From Arenicola marina (taxonomy: Eukaryota; Annelida; Polychaeta; Arenicolidae), in NCBI GenBank assembly GCA_964019135.1, contig OZ025248.1:36077670-36141669 (forward strand): DNA of 64,000 nucleotides. The letters are read 5' to 3'. Below are positions 53,271-64,000 of the stretch, piece by piece. Below the pieces are notes generated by a model. The model was not told where the DNA came from and did not search any database. It saw only the letters and a program-made list of their open reading frames with translations. How positions within the stretch are numbered: position 1 is the first letter of the stretch; each line of letters starts with the position of its first letter. The position numbers and the translations under genes are program-made.

Positions 53271-53364
53271 CATGGGCGACAACGCGATGACAAGCTTCAC
53301 AGAACGGCCCAAAAGTGAATATTATTCCGTAACCAGCAGCTATGAATCAACGCCAAACGTGGGG
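53271..53364 (+). other. Possible orphan coding exon (MGDNAMTSF...)
   Basis: ATG (53271) opens MGDNAMTSFTERPKSEYYSV then TSSYESTPNVG, and gggGTAGGT could be a donor near 53364. The composition looks protein-like, but no family is recognised and no second exon is visible before the gap. Confidence 0.2.
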
Positions 53365-53667
53365 GTAGGTCTCACCCTACCTCAGTTCTCCGACAGAATG
53401 ACGCACGCCGCTCCAACAGGGCACACCGCGCATCTTACGCCGTTTGGCGCTGGTCTAGACTGTGAACACGGACAGGACTTAGATACAACAGCTTGGGATG
53501 TAAATACGAAGCCTTTGAAGTGAAACAGATGGGAGAAGGCGTACTGGTGGGAAGAGAGGAGGGGCGGGGGGGTACAGAAGAAGCTTGGGTGGTGGAACAG
53601 CAGTCGGACGGGGTAAGGAATGGGGGTGGGTGGGTGGGGGTTGCTCCTCGTTGGGGTAGGAGATGGG

Positions 53668-53867
53668 NNNNNNNNNNNNNNNNNNNNNNNNNNNNNNNNN
53701 NNNNNNNNNNNNNNNNNNNNNNNNNNNNNNNNNNNNNNNNNNNNNNNNNNNNNNNNNNNNNNNNNNNNNNNNNNNNNNNNNNNNNNNNNNNNNNNNNNNN
53801 NNNNNNNNNNNNNNNNNNNNNNNNNNNNNNNNNNNNNNNNNNNNNNNNNNNNNNNNNNNNNNNNNNN
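53668..53867. other. Assembly gap, 200 N
   Basis: Exactly 200 Ns, a usual arbitrary scaffold join. The right contig begins inside EAAT intron 5 at the same G-tract found at 39755-39789. Confidence 0.99.
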
Positions 53868-54155
53868 GGTTAATAGGTGCGAACAGTTGGGATCTCCTGG
53901 AACAATGACGTGGGCGATATGGGATAGAATCCCCATATTTTATTTGTTTTATACCAAACCTGCCTCGTAATGTTTATGGCGAATATTTGCTGTTTGGGGA
54001 GAAAAATTCATATTACAAACGTTTAATAGACAATATTATGGCCTCACAGATGTATAAATCACTAAATGGCGAGTTATGAGTTTCAGCTAGGTTACACGAG
54101 AGAGGTGTTGACTTCACGGAATTATGGCTGAGGTATTCATTTAGCATTGATATTA

Positions 54156-54993
54156 TTGACATTGAGGTGTCCCCCCACATGAAATTGACATTGAGGCGAC
54201 CTATCACATGATGACATTGACATTGAGGCGACCTACCACATGATGCCATTGACGCGACCTCCCACATGACATTGACATTGAGGCGACTACCACATGGTGA
54301 CAGTGACATTGAGGCGACCTACCACATGATGACATTGACATTGAGGCGACCTACCACATGATGACATTGACATTGAGGCGACTAGCATATGGTGACATTG
54401 ACATTGAGGCGACCTACCACATGATGACATTGACATTGAGGCGACTACCACATGGTGACAGTGACATTGAGGCGACCTACCACATGATGACATTGACATG
54501 GAAGCGACTACCACATGGTGACAGTGACATTGAGGCGACCTACCACATGATGACATTGATATTGAGGCGACCTACCACATGATGACATTGACATTGAGGC
54601 GACCTACCACATGATGACATTGACATTGAGGCGACTACCACATGATACCATTGACGCGACCTCCCACATGACATTGACATTGAGGCGAACCTAGCACATG
54701 GTGACATTGACATTGAGGTGACCTACCACATGATGACATTGGCATTGAGCTGACCTACCACATGACATTGACATTGAGGTGACCTATCACATGATGACAT
54801 TGACATTGAGGTGACCTCCCACATGATGACATTGACATTGAGCTGACCTACCACATGACATTGACATTGAGCTGACCTACCACATGATGACATTGACATT
54901 GAGGTGACCTCCCACATGATGACATTGACATTGAGGCGACTACCACATGGTGACATTGACATTGAGGCGACCTACCACATGATGACATTGACC
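54156..54993. repeat. 32-bp donor-spanning minisatellite, copy 2
   Basis: Same unit order as copy 1 with only point differences, so the array has not changed length between the copies. Confidence 0.95.
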
Positions 54994-55102
54994 AGTCGCA
55001 TGACGATTTCGCTGAGACAGTTGAAAAAGTCACGCATGGGCTTGGCGGCCTCTCCCATCTGGCCAATGATGATTCCGAAAGCAATGCAGAAGGCAACGAT
55101 AC
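54976..55102 (-). CDS. EAAT: EAAT copy 2 exon 5
   Basis: 127 nt as in copy 1, with Gln for Lys after IIIG. The donor gtaggt is again the first unit of the 32-bp satellite. Confidence 0.92.
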
Positions 55103-58100
55103 CTGCAAGGGTAGCCATCGTATTTGCAAAAAAATAAATCTACAGGTTTTCTCGAAGTCACAAATAATGAATTTTCTGACTTATATAATGTTTATGAACG
55201 TATTTATATATATATATATAACAGTATGGGACGTCCAGAGACTACTTTCCATGCCTCAACAGATTTACGACAATAGGTGCCTTTTTCAACAATAGGTGCA
55301 ATTTTGGTAGCCCGGGTATATCCCCAAGGTAATGTCCGGTCATGCCCGATGCAGTTAGGGGCCATGGAACCAGCCTAGGCAGTCAGTTTTCAATCAGCCG
55401 CCAACTTCTCCCGAATACTCCGTGTTGTTTTGAACGGGGCACAATCGACATGCCGAATGAATGCGCGAGCACCCGATCCGAGTGAAAGTGGTGTCGACAG
55501 GTATACCGATGCGTACTGTGCGTATTCGGTTTAACTTCGGGATATACCCGGGTTACTAAAGAAATGTACCCACTGTATTCTATGTACGCACGCTAACTTA
55601 CCCAGGACGTTCACTACATCCTGGTGGACCAGTCCACGCGATAAGGTATTCTATTTTCGCACGCTAACCTACACATGACGTTCATTACATCCTGGTGGAC
55701 CAGTCCACGCGATAAGGTATTCTACGTACGCACGCTAACCTACCCAGGACGCTCGTTACATGCTGGTGGACCAGTCCACGTAATAAGGTATTCTATGTAG
55801 GCAGGCTAACCTACACAGGACGTTCATTACATCCTGGTGGACCAGTCCACGTGATAAGTTATTCTACGAACGCACGCTAACCTACCCAGGACGTTCATTC
55901 CTTCAACGTAGACAAGCTCACGTGCCATCCGCTTGGCCGCGTCCGTGGCGTTAGATCTCTTGCCAAAGTCACTGATGGTCGTTGCCGTGGTAGTTGATAT
56001 GACAGTGACGTTGGATAATGGCGGGATGATGGTTTGTTTCTTTTCCACGTACACCGTCTTGATGTTCTGGAAACAGGCCTGTACCAAGTTCTCTGAAAAC
56101 AGGTTTCTGGGGAGTGAAGAAGTGAAGGATTGTAGCGGCTGGTAACGGCAGAAAATACCAGTGTCATTTTCACTGCACAAAACCTCTTTGTTTTTAAATT
56201 GGTGCGTTTGTTTATACCTCGACTCGCTTCCAATTCATTGGCGTACAATGTACCACGTTTACAGCTAGCACACACCACAACGACGACAGTTGAAATTCAC
56301 AACTAGCCAATTGGCGGACACCACAGAATGACCTTGGTTACACCACTAACTGACCTAGGTTACCACTACTGACTGAACAACCTTCGTTAGCAACAATGAC
56401 CTTGATGGATACAGGGAAAAAAACATCACTGACCGCTTACACCACAGCTTGACCTTGACCTTGATTCCTCAAACCGATTTCGCCCTAGTCACTAAAAAAA
56501 CTGACCATGGCCTACGCTCGATCGACTGACCTTGCCTGACCCGGCTATGGCAGCTGAGCGCTCACACTGACCTGGTGAGATCCATCACGGCGTCCAGCGT
56601 GGAGATGCGGTCCCCGCTGGCCCCATCCCCCAGATTGCCCTTGATGGAGGGGTCGCCGGGGTGGATGGACAGCACACACACGATGCCCACGATGGCGGCC
56701 AGGATGGTGGTCGTGAAGTAGTATATCAGCGCCTGGGAGCCCATGCGGCCGCTGGCCTTGGCGTCAAGCGCCGACAGACCTGGGTATATGTAGCATTATT
56801 AATCATATTAGCATTATAACCAGATTTACCATTACCCATGTTCAGCATTATTAACCACACTTAGCATTGACCATATTCAGCATTAACCATATATTTAGCA
56901 TTAACCATATTCAGCAGTAACCATATTCAGCATTAACAACATTTAGCATTAACCACATTTAGCATTAACCATATTCAGCATAACCACAGTTAGCATTAAC
57001 CATATTTAGCATTGACCCTATTTAGCATTGACCCTATTTAGCATTACCATATAGCATTAACCATATTCAGCATAACCAGTTAGCATTAACTATATTTAAC
57101 ATTGACCATATTTAGCATTAACATTTACCATATTTAGCATTAACATTTACCATGTGTAGCATTAACATTTATCATATTTAGCATTAACATGTACCATATT
57201 TGGCTTTAAATATAATATAATTTAGAATAGAAGAGAGAGATCAATAAGTATATTGGACAAGCATGGACGAGGAACCATGCGGAACCCTTGGTGGCTCAAG
57301 CAATCGTGGAAACATTGGCAAGACTCGATTACTCGTGTGAAACCAACATAGCCTCCACACACGCCAGGAGACGCCGGTACGCGTTCTTGACCTACATGTA
57401 TTCACCGTAACCTGTTCACCTTTGACCTGTGACGTCAAACACCTACTATATACGTACGGGGGGTGGGAGGGTGATCACACTGACCTGCTATGAGACTGGA
57501 GATGATGAGGGGTAGGATCAACATCTTGAGCATGCGCATTAAGACATCTCCCGGGAAAGAAATGAGCATGATGACGTCCTGGCTGGGGTTGCCTGCGCGC
57601 GCAGCGAAGCCGATGATGAACCCCAGGATGACCCCTATGACGGTCAGGACCAGCAGCAGATTCTGGCGGGTCCAGTCGAGGAACTGAGGGAGACAATAGG
57701 AGAAATGCCAGTGAGTAACGAAGTAGTGATAATATGTCACTTCATGATATGACGTTGTAATTGGTCTCACGCGCGTTATTTTACACTTCGAATGTATTTT
57801 GACATCGCGGTAGGGTAGATGGGCAGGAGCGCGTGGTGGGGGGGGGGGGGGGGGCAGAGGCAGAGGAGGTGATGCACTAAAATTCGAAATACATGGATAC
57901 ATTTTCAGGCGCATCTTTAGGTATTTTATTATTAAACATGGTTTGGCTTTAAATTCTGCAGCGGGCACTGAAACTGATGATTTAACCGTTTGGCGGCAGA
58001 CCGAACCGATTAATTACCTCCAACATTGTGCCTAGCTCATAACATGACCTCTTAACCTAGAAACTTCATTATTATGTTCACCTAAGTAAAGACTATCGAT

Positions 58101-58227
58101 CTGCATATGACCTTGACCATGATGACCTCACCGTTTTGCAGCAGTTCGTGGCCTTGTTTCCGCCCCGGAAGCGCGGACCATCGTCCATCATCATCGGATC
58201 GGCAGCGTTCAACTCTTTCTCCGCCAT
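54976..58227 (-). CDS. EAAT: EAAT copy 2, exons 1-5 only, frame intact
   Basis: Minus-strand exons: 1 58132-58227, 2 57485-57683, 3 56572-56779, 4 55886-56106, 5 54976-55102. All splice sites and phases match copy 1. Exon 2 is 199 nt and exon 4 is 221 nt, restoring the frame that copy 1 breaks. It encodes the N-terminus through TM5 and stops at the gap; HP1, TM7, HP2 and TM8 are absent, so alone it could not transport. Substitutions include Ile to Thr at the end of exon 3 and Lys to Gln in exon 5 ([11 protein letters not shown]). Either the other allele of copy 1 or a paralogue whose 3' half is missing from the assembly. Confidence 0.92.
55576..55899. repeat. 71-bp donor-spanning minisatellite, copy 2
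   Basis: cgctaac spacing 55591 to 55875 is four times 71 bp (one unit reads ggctaac), equal to copy 1. The outermost unit again has gtaagt on the minus strand. Confidence 0.95.
55886..56106 (-). CDS. EAAT: EAAT copy 2 exon 4 (extracellular loop, two N-glycosylation sequons)
   Basis: 221 nt, open frame. Encodes [12 protein letters not shown], then sequons NVT and NAT in the TM4 loop, then [17 protein letters not shown]. Loop glycosylation is usual in animal EAATs. Copy 1 reads FPEN where this copy reads FSEN. Confidence 0.92.
56572..56779 (-). CDS. EAAT: EAAT copy 2 exon 3
   Basis: 208 nt, same as copy 1 except Thr for Ile in the last complete codon before the donor. Confidence 0.93.
56795..57205. 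repeat. AT-rich tagcattaaccatat repeat, copy 2
   Basis: Matches 42720-43165 but is shorter by about two units. Confidence 0.9.
57485..57683 (-). CDS. EAAT: EAAT copy 2 exon 2 (TM1-TM2), intact
   Basis: 199 nt. Reads through [20 protein letters not shown] into IISSLIA, the conserved EAAT TM2. Confidence 0.95.
58132..58227 (-). CDS. EAAT: EAAT copy 2 exon 1
   Basis: Same 32-residue N-terminus as copy 1; ATG at 58225-58227, donor gtgagg. Confidence 0.85.
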
Positions 58228-58535
58228 GTTGAATTATTTTTCAGTCTGAAACAACAGAACAACGCACGTATGATTCTTCCAGTCTGTGCCAGTGTCAGAA
58301 AGAGATCATTCCGCGTGGCGCATATTGACTAAGCGAGGACGTGCTCCATGAGAAACGTGGATATTAGATGTTGTGCTTACACGGTTCATATGCAAGGGTG
58401 ACAATCAGCAAGCGTGACGATCAACATCATTTAAATTTTAATTGTCAACCCTGGTTGATCATTGTAGCTGCGTTATGTACGTCCAAACGTGATGATTAAC
58501 GCTGAAATAAAATGATTCGTAGATCCGGTTGAAGA

Positions 58536-58676
58536 GGACATGAGATCTTTAATTTGCGACCACACAGACATGGCCACAGCGGGGCTCGAACCATCAATCC
58601 ACATGCCGTTAGGCTCTCAGGTGACCAGAACACTCACTGCGAGGGCTCTAGCCCACTGAGCTAGCGGGTCGGCCCC
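58536..58676 (-). mobile_element. tRNA-derived SINE, copy 2
   Basis: Same insertion as 44465-44608, with A-box TAGCTCAGTGGG and B-box GGTTCGAGCCC on the minus strand. Confidence 0.85.
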
Positions 58677-58737
58677 TATCCACAGTCTGGATGATGGTAA
58701 GAACATAGTAGCAAAGATATTACAATATATTTGATAG

Positions 58738-58967
58738 TAGTCGCAGAAGAAGTCGATTTTTTTAATTAAGAGAGTTCTAAAATTATATTGAAGAGGATTT
58801 CTTAATCATGAGCACCACCAAAAAGAGCTGGTATGGCTAAGACGAAAATGCACTTTTCGTGCGTAATTACTTACGAGGGGATTATGAATACGGCCCCAGG
58901 GGCATCTTCATCTTCAATATAATCTTAGCACTCTCTTAATTCAGAAAATCGACTTTTTGTGTGACTA
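58738..58967. mobile_element. MITE with TA target duplication, copy 2
   Basis: Same insertion as 44669-44884, slightly longer internally by a short insertion around 58831-58850. Confidence 0.75.
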
Positions 58968-58969
58968 GT

Positions 58970-61320
58970 TATGTATTTTGAACTAGATAATCGCTCGACA
59001 AATCTTCCACTTAGCGCTAAGTCTAGTGGCGTAACGTAAGTGGCGATTATGAATACGGCCCCAGGGGCGGATCCAGGAATTGCGACCGGAGGATCCACCA
59101 ATGCTTTGAAGACCGGGGGGGGGGGGTCCACGCCGCCTCAGATAGCGCACTTCCATTTGCGCTCTGACAAACGGCATCTCCAAAAACTCTAGAGGTAGAC
59201 GCGCTCCGTCTTATACGCGCGTAGAACCAAGACAATGAAAAAGACGGCGGACACTGATTGCGCCTTCAGTAACAGTGCGGATGTTGTGTCGAGCAGAGCC
59301 ACTGAGGCGGTGTGTACGTCTACAGTCAACGACATGCGTCACAAGTGTAGATGGATCCGTGTTTTAGACCCAAATGGTGCAGTCGGGCTAAAAATATTAG
59401 AACCTTCTCAGATGCTGATATGACAATCCCCGGATAATCTCCGACTGCTGGACTCAGAGGATCGAACTGTATCGATGTGAGTGAAGCACGGGGCGCCATC
59501 TAGCGAGCGCTATGGAGATTCCCCTGCTGAGAGAGGCTGATGTTTTTTTCTCCCTTTTGTTGGTTTCTGTTATACAGAGATAGCCCCGTTAAGGATCGTG
59601 CGCTGTTTCCCACGTCCGAAGCTTTGGATACTTGGGGGGAGGGGGAAGAGGGAGGAGAACAAGGGAGTCGTAGTAGAACGAAAGGGGGGTGGGGAGGGTG
59701 CGCTAGACGGCCCGGCGCGGGGTGGATGAGAGCGGGGACCGGGAGGAGGGGGGGGGGGTTAATATAGGATGTGGGTTGTTATTCTTAGAGCGTGGAGCGT
59801 GTGGAAGTTAAGAATAAGGCTGCGGGGTGGTGGGGAGATGACCCTTCAATCTGTGCATCGTTGCAATCTTTGGGAAATCGAAGGCACACCAGGTGTCGCT
59901 GTAATAGTCTAGAACCACATTGAAGATATGTTGCCTTCATAATAGCATCACTTTGACATTATTAAATAAATCATTCAAAAAACGAAAGAAAAGTATTTAC
60001 AATGCCTGCTTCATGCTTTTATCGAGCTCAGCATCGCTACGTTGCTTCGACCGTGTACAAGGCAGAATGTTAACCTTCCAATTTATACTTGCATTTTATT
60101 GTGAGCAATAAGCAGTGCTCAGCTCTGAATAGGTGAGCAATAACCAGTGTTCAGACCATAATAACCGAATAGGTGAGCAAAGAACACTGCTCAGCCCTGA
60201 ATAGGTGAGGAATGAGTAACGCTCAGCCCCCGACTACCGACCATTGAGCAGGGCCTAGCCTATAATAACCGAGTAGTGTAAGTTCCATGGTAACCCAATT
60301 CGTCAGCAGTGTTCATATCATGACAGTTTTAATATCATAAGACGCCAACAAGGTGTCGCCCATATTCAAAACGAATGAGTGAGCAGTACTCAAGCCCAAT
60401 TACTGAGTAATGTTTAGCTCATAATAGCCCTATGGACTGGAGCTATGTCCAACCGCCCATAACAGCCCCATGTATGAGCAAGGTCTAGTCCATAATAGCC
60501 CAATGATTCAGCAATAATCCATCCCATAAAATAAACTAATGATTAAGCAGTGTCTAGCCCATTATAGGAATGAGGAGTGGGGCCGGAGGAAGCGAGTAGG
60601 GGGGGGGGGGGGCGGGGGGTGCTTCACCTTGACCTCGGCCCCTGGAAAACAAGCGTGGATTCCAGACGGTCTGCCTATAAACTAACCCGTCCCTGCCTTT
60701 TGATCCTTTGAAGCTTTTTCCTACATAGTCTCCGTCTCCAGCTTGGGGAGATACTGGTTTACTTGCGGTATGACCAGTGGGCACCGCCACAGCTCGGCGA
60801 TACGTTCGCGCAACATTTATCAAATAACTTACAGATGAATGCCTTGCCTTTTAGAACCTGTTGATGCGGACACCCCCTGCCGCCACCACCACAACTTGGA
60901 ACACGCCGTCACCACTATTTATGGGTGATTTCGGGCCCACAGCATTTGATATCTTTTCATTGATGCAAGTATTATCATACGTTATATGAGCCTATTTCAA
61001 TGGCAACAGTTTTTGCATGAATGATGCACTGTAATGGCAAAAAATTAAATGGTGGTGTTCTTATTACACGATATTTGGCCAGACTTCTATACAATTTGTG
61101 GGTTTCTAGTATAGCAGGTTATCCACGCGCAAATTTCGCCACAGTGGTTGGGCGGTTCACATGTCGGGGGTGTCGGGGGGGAGGGGCAATGAGGGCCCGG
61201 GCGGGGTAGTGTCTACAGGGTGGGGTTTATCCCAGAGAGGGAGAAGGATCCACAGAGAGACAGGGGGGGGGGGTGGCAAGGAGGGGGCGGGGTCAGGGTT
61301 GTGTCCACAGGGAGTGGTAA
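58970..61320. other. DNA upstream of EAAT copy 2 and past its breakpoint
   Basis: Up to 60749 this matches 44890-46660. After that it is unrelated to copy 1. No gene is supported; G-rich tracts occur at 60597-60619, 61166-61182 and 61260-61275. Confidence 0.5.
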
Positions 61321-61324
61321 GCTC

Positions 61325-61527
61325 ATGATACATCTGGCAAAGTTTCGGTAACTTTGTGACCGAAACTTGATTTCCGAAACTTCTCACTGGTGTATCCTGA
61401 AATGTTTCGGTAACTTTGTGACCGAAACATTGTTTCCGAAGTTTCAACCTGTTTGAATTTGGGACACAACTTTGTGTCCGAAACTTGTTTCGGTCACAAA
61501 GTTACGGAAACTTTTTAGATGTATCAT
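61325..61527. mobile_element. Foldback MITE with internal sub-palindromes
   Basis: Termini ATGATACATCT (61325-61335) and its reverse complement (61517-61527), extended by gtttcggtaactttgtgacc-type repeats on both arms. gtttcggtaactttgtgacc plus gaaac, itself almost palindromic, occurs at least three times, once inverted. No ORF. Confidence 0.7.
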
Positions 61528-62009
61528 CGTCTGTAGGGGCGCGCAGTCCATGCAGGATGCCCGCCACAGGCATTCCATTGGTGTGCCGCACTCGAAATGT
61601 TTATAGCAAAATGCATAAACCAGGTATTGGTTAACTGCGGCGGGGGGGGGGGGGGGTGGATCTAAGAGATCAACGAGGATGCATGTACTGCGTGTTACTG
61701 CCTACTTCTTTCATTATTGTGGATTACGTGGGGAGGGGGGGGAGCGGTTATCGGGTGGACGGCGGATGGAGGGGGTGGTTGGGGCGTGGAGGAGGGTGCG
61801 ATCTCAGACTTTACCGGCGGTACAGTCTGGGATTACCCTTCGTCAACGCAACGCGCCATTCCAGTGGCCTAGTTTAGGCTAAATAAGCTGTTCTGAAACG
61901 TTACGTTGTGAAGACCGTGTGATCTGAGGTGGAATCCTGGTCACGGCACCAATTATGTAAAGACCCTCCTCATTAGACCGTGAGATTTGAGGTGGAATCC
62001 TGACACAGA

Positions 62010-63253
62010 TGTAACCAGATATCGGGGTCCGGCCAGGGCGTGTAATAGACACCTGGACTTATTCGTAAGCCATACAACGAACAGAATCAACAACAGCAGA
62101 CATATAGAATGAATACTAATATTTATTATACCTATTTACAGGTTCGTCAATTCACTTGTCATAATTGTTCGCCGTACTTCTCGTTGTGTTTCTTACATGT
62201 AGATTATGATATCATCTAGATAATACACTATGGTACCAGTAGATTCAGGTGGTGGCAGCGGAACGAACCAGATCTTGACTGTGACGTGTTGTCCATGTCT
62301 GGTGTCAAGCCGCTGAGTCTTGGTTCTTCACTGCTCTGCCCTGCCGGTCATCTATGGTCCTGGGTTTTGTTCTCAGTCCTTGCTTCGTTCCTGGTTCTGA
62401 TCCGATTCCTGATTTTTTTAGTACCGCTAAACCTCTGGTATTTATACACCATTGGTCCTTACATTCTACTGGTTAAATCTTACTCCTATTGGTTGACTTT
62501 CTCACACGACTCTATGTGTAAGTTCCTGATTGGTTCACAACCAAGGCACCCAGGCTATCACGTGATCGACCACCTGGGTTACACGTGATTGTGTACGTGG
62601 AGGAATTCAAGAGAAGACATGATGACGCTGCTACCGTGGTCAGTTAATACATCATTACATGTCAAACAAGATCCGAGTCTAAAGCTACCAGAGAACTATC
62701 CGTCGGGTAACCTCTAAAGTCTAAAGCTACCAGAGAACTCTCCGTCGGGTAACCTGACACTTCGTTCTGGACCTTATCAGATTAATGGTTTCTCTTTCAC
62801 CAGTCATTTGGGTAGGCGTGACCTTATGATCCCCCCATCTACCTCCGTGTGACCGCGGCGGCTTGGTCAATACATGGTGTCACCGGACCTCACAATTAAT
62901 AATTGTGTTTACGACCTGGTTTAAAACTGCTTGTTCATGCGTATTTGTTAGTCCATGTCACAACAACTGTGATATATCGTGACGTGGCACATTCCCACGG
63001 CCTTGTACCACCCCGTACCATGTGGCACGTTTCAGAGGACCAATTACTGTCTATACATCTCTGACCACCCAACCGGATCCATGGAAAAGTATTTACATCC
63101 ATTGAAATGGTGACCTTGGGATCTGTTTACTCTCACCGCAGTGGTGACGCACATTCCCTTTAAATATAATTAAATAAAATAGGCAAATACTGCTAATGCT
63201 AATACCGTTAATATAAGGTGAGCTGGGCGGGACGCCACAGCGTAACCGTTACA
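62010..63253 (-). mobile_element. LTR (3' LTR of a minus-strand LTR retroelement)
   Basis: Ends are TGTAAC (62010) and GTTACA (63253), a perfect short inverted terminus. On the minus strand a purine-rich tract (gaggaagggaggtg) directly precedes the LTR at 63254-63268. Inside are CCAAT (62451-62455), TATAAATA (62439-62446) and AATAAA (62122-62127), in the order expected for U3-R-U5. Length 1244 bp. Confidence 0.75.
62439..62446 (-). promoter_or_regulatory. TATA box in the LTR
   Basis: TATAAATA on the minus strand with CCAAT 5 nt upstream (62451-62455). Confidence 0.6.
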
Positions 63254-63553
63254 CACCTCCCTTCCTCAGATTAAAAATTACATTTATAATCAAATATATA
63301 CCATACATTAGCACACGATATTTCGGCATTTACATTATGCCTTGACACAAGAGAATAATAATACCAGTTAATGAACAGTTCACTATTCGATTATAACATA
63401 CATAACATATACCAACACCAATCTATTAATTATCATAACATAGTAAATCATACGAGATAATAAATCCACCGCAACCAGGACTCCATCGAGTCATGTTGCT
63501 GTCTAACCGAACGGGTGAGTCTGCGTATTTCGCTATTTACTCACATTCCATGT

Positions 63554-63940
63554 CTACCTCCTCACACAAGTCAATACATGCCCGCTTTTCAGGCGGAGCA
63601 TCTGGTACAACAATTTATTTTTATTTTTATCTGAGATACCTAGGGCTGGAAGGATATCAATGGGAACGTTGAGAGGTTGCAGCTCACGGGGATGATAGAG
63701 AACTGCTTCGTCAGCAAAAGGGCGTTTACGCTTGCTTAGGTTCAGGCACTTGGTACGATATTTTCGGTAAAAGCAACAGGCGAGTGCCAGAATCGTTACC
63801 ATTACAGTGGCCACAGTGCAGACGGTGTACACACTCTGATTACGACTGAAGGCGTAATACGGGATAATGGGTACCGATTTCTGGGATGAGTGACTGAGTG
63901 ACTGAGCGTTTGGGGCTGATTTGAAAGGGACCGTGACCAA
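63554..63940 (-). CDS. Terminal ORF of the LTR retroelement, single membrane segment (env-like, tentative)
   Basis: A 128-codon frame, ending just upstream of the purine tract and LTR, contains one hydrophobic segment (VCTVATVMVTILALACCFY) followed by a basic stretch and a tail of about 70 residues. Position and topology fit the C-terminal end of an envelope-like third ORF. No fusion-peptide or pol region is in the window, so identity is inferred only from layout. The frame may begin upstream of the window edge. Confidence 0.35.
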   Translation of the reverse strand: MVTVPFKSAPNAQSLSHSSQKSVPIIPYYAFSRNQSVYTVCTVATVMVTILALACCFYRKYRTKCLNLSKRKRPFADEAVLYHPRELQPLNVPIDILPALGISDKNKNKLLYQMLRLKSGHVLTCVRR

Positions 63941-64000
63941 ACTCCGAAGTTAAGAAGTTCACGTTTGGAGCGGTGCAATACGTAAGGCCGAGTAAATGTC

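Larger units (their letters stand above)
53868..60749. repeat. Segmental copy 2 (matches 39788-46660)
   Basis: About 6.88 kb collinear with copy 1 and in the same orientation, including SINE, MITE and satellites. It ends after cagcttgggga, where flanks become unrelated. Confidence 0.97.

Noticed and set aside
53382..53936. ORFs crossing the N gap
   Set aside because: They exist only because Ns are translated as X.

Overview
The window is eukaryotic nuclear DNA from an invertebrate animal. It has two intron-rich genes with GT-AG introns and short, GC-rich exons. The introns and flanks are AT-rich and full of minisatellites, MITEs, a tRNA-derived SINE and an LTR retroelement. I cannot name the species. 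The intron density and the splice-site-spanning minisatellites recall amphioxus, but a lophotrochozoan such as a mollusc is not excluded.

Gene 1 (plus strand, 2790-23126) is carnitine O-palmitoyltransferase 1 (CPT1), the malonyl-CoA-regulated enzyme of the mitochondrial outer membrane that controls fatty-acid entry into beta-oxidation. Nineteen constitutive-position exons are placed from the second membrane segment to the stop codon; the N-terminal exons lie left of position 1. Two similar 66- and 63-nt exons (10947-11012 and 14132-14194) encode alternative versions of the segment directly after the catalytic His, so the gene looks built for mutually exclusive splicing. Many of its introns hold a different minisatellite.

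Gene 2 (minus strand, convergent with CPT1; 44164 down to 32576) is an excitatory amino acid transporter of the SLC1A family (Na+-coupled glutamate/aspartate transporter). It has nine coding exons and about 533 residues. As given it carries two 1-nt frameshifts, in exons 2 and 4. A near-identical second copy of its 5' half (exons 1-5; 53868-60749 versus 39788-46660) follows a 200-N gap. That copy lacks the frameshifts but has no 3' half. It is either an unpurged allele joined during scaffolding or a true segmental duplication.

The most striking pattern is shared by the two unrelated genes. At four exons a tandem repeat overlaps the exon's 3' end and its 5' splice site, so the donor is repeated many times into the intron: CPT1 exon O (90 bp, 46 donors, no indels over 4 kb) and EAAT exon 5 (32 bp), exon 4 (71 bp) and exon 8 (2 copies). 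This looks like a recurrent process of donor-seeded minisatellites.

Layout: 1-2763 30-bp satellite in a CPT1 intron; 2790-23126 CPT1; 23127-32575 intergenic with no supported gene; 32576-44181 EAAT copy 1; 44182-46660 its upstream DNA with a SINE and a MITE; 46755-53125 a run of satellites; 53668-53867 gap; 53868-60749 EAAT 5' copy 2; 61325-61527 a MITE; 62010-64000 the 3' LTR and terminal ORF of a minus-strand LTR retroelement.
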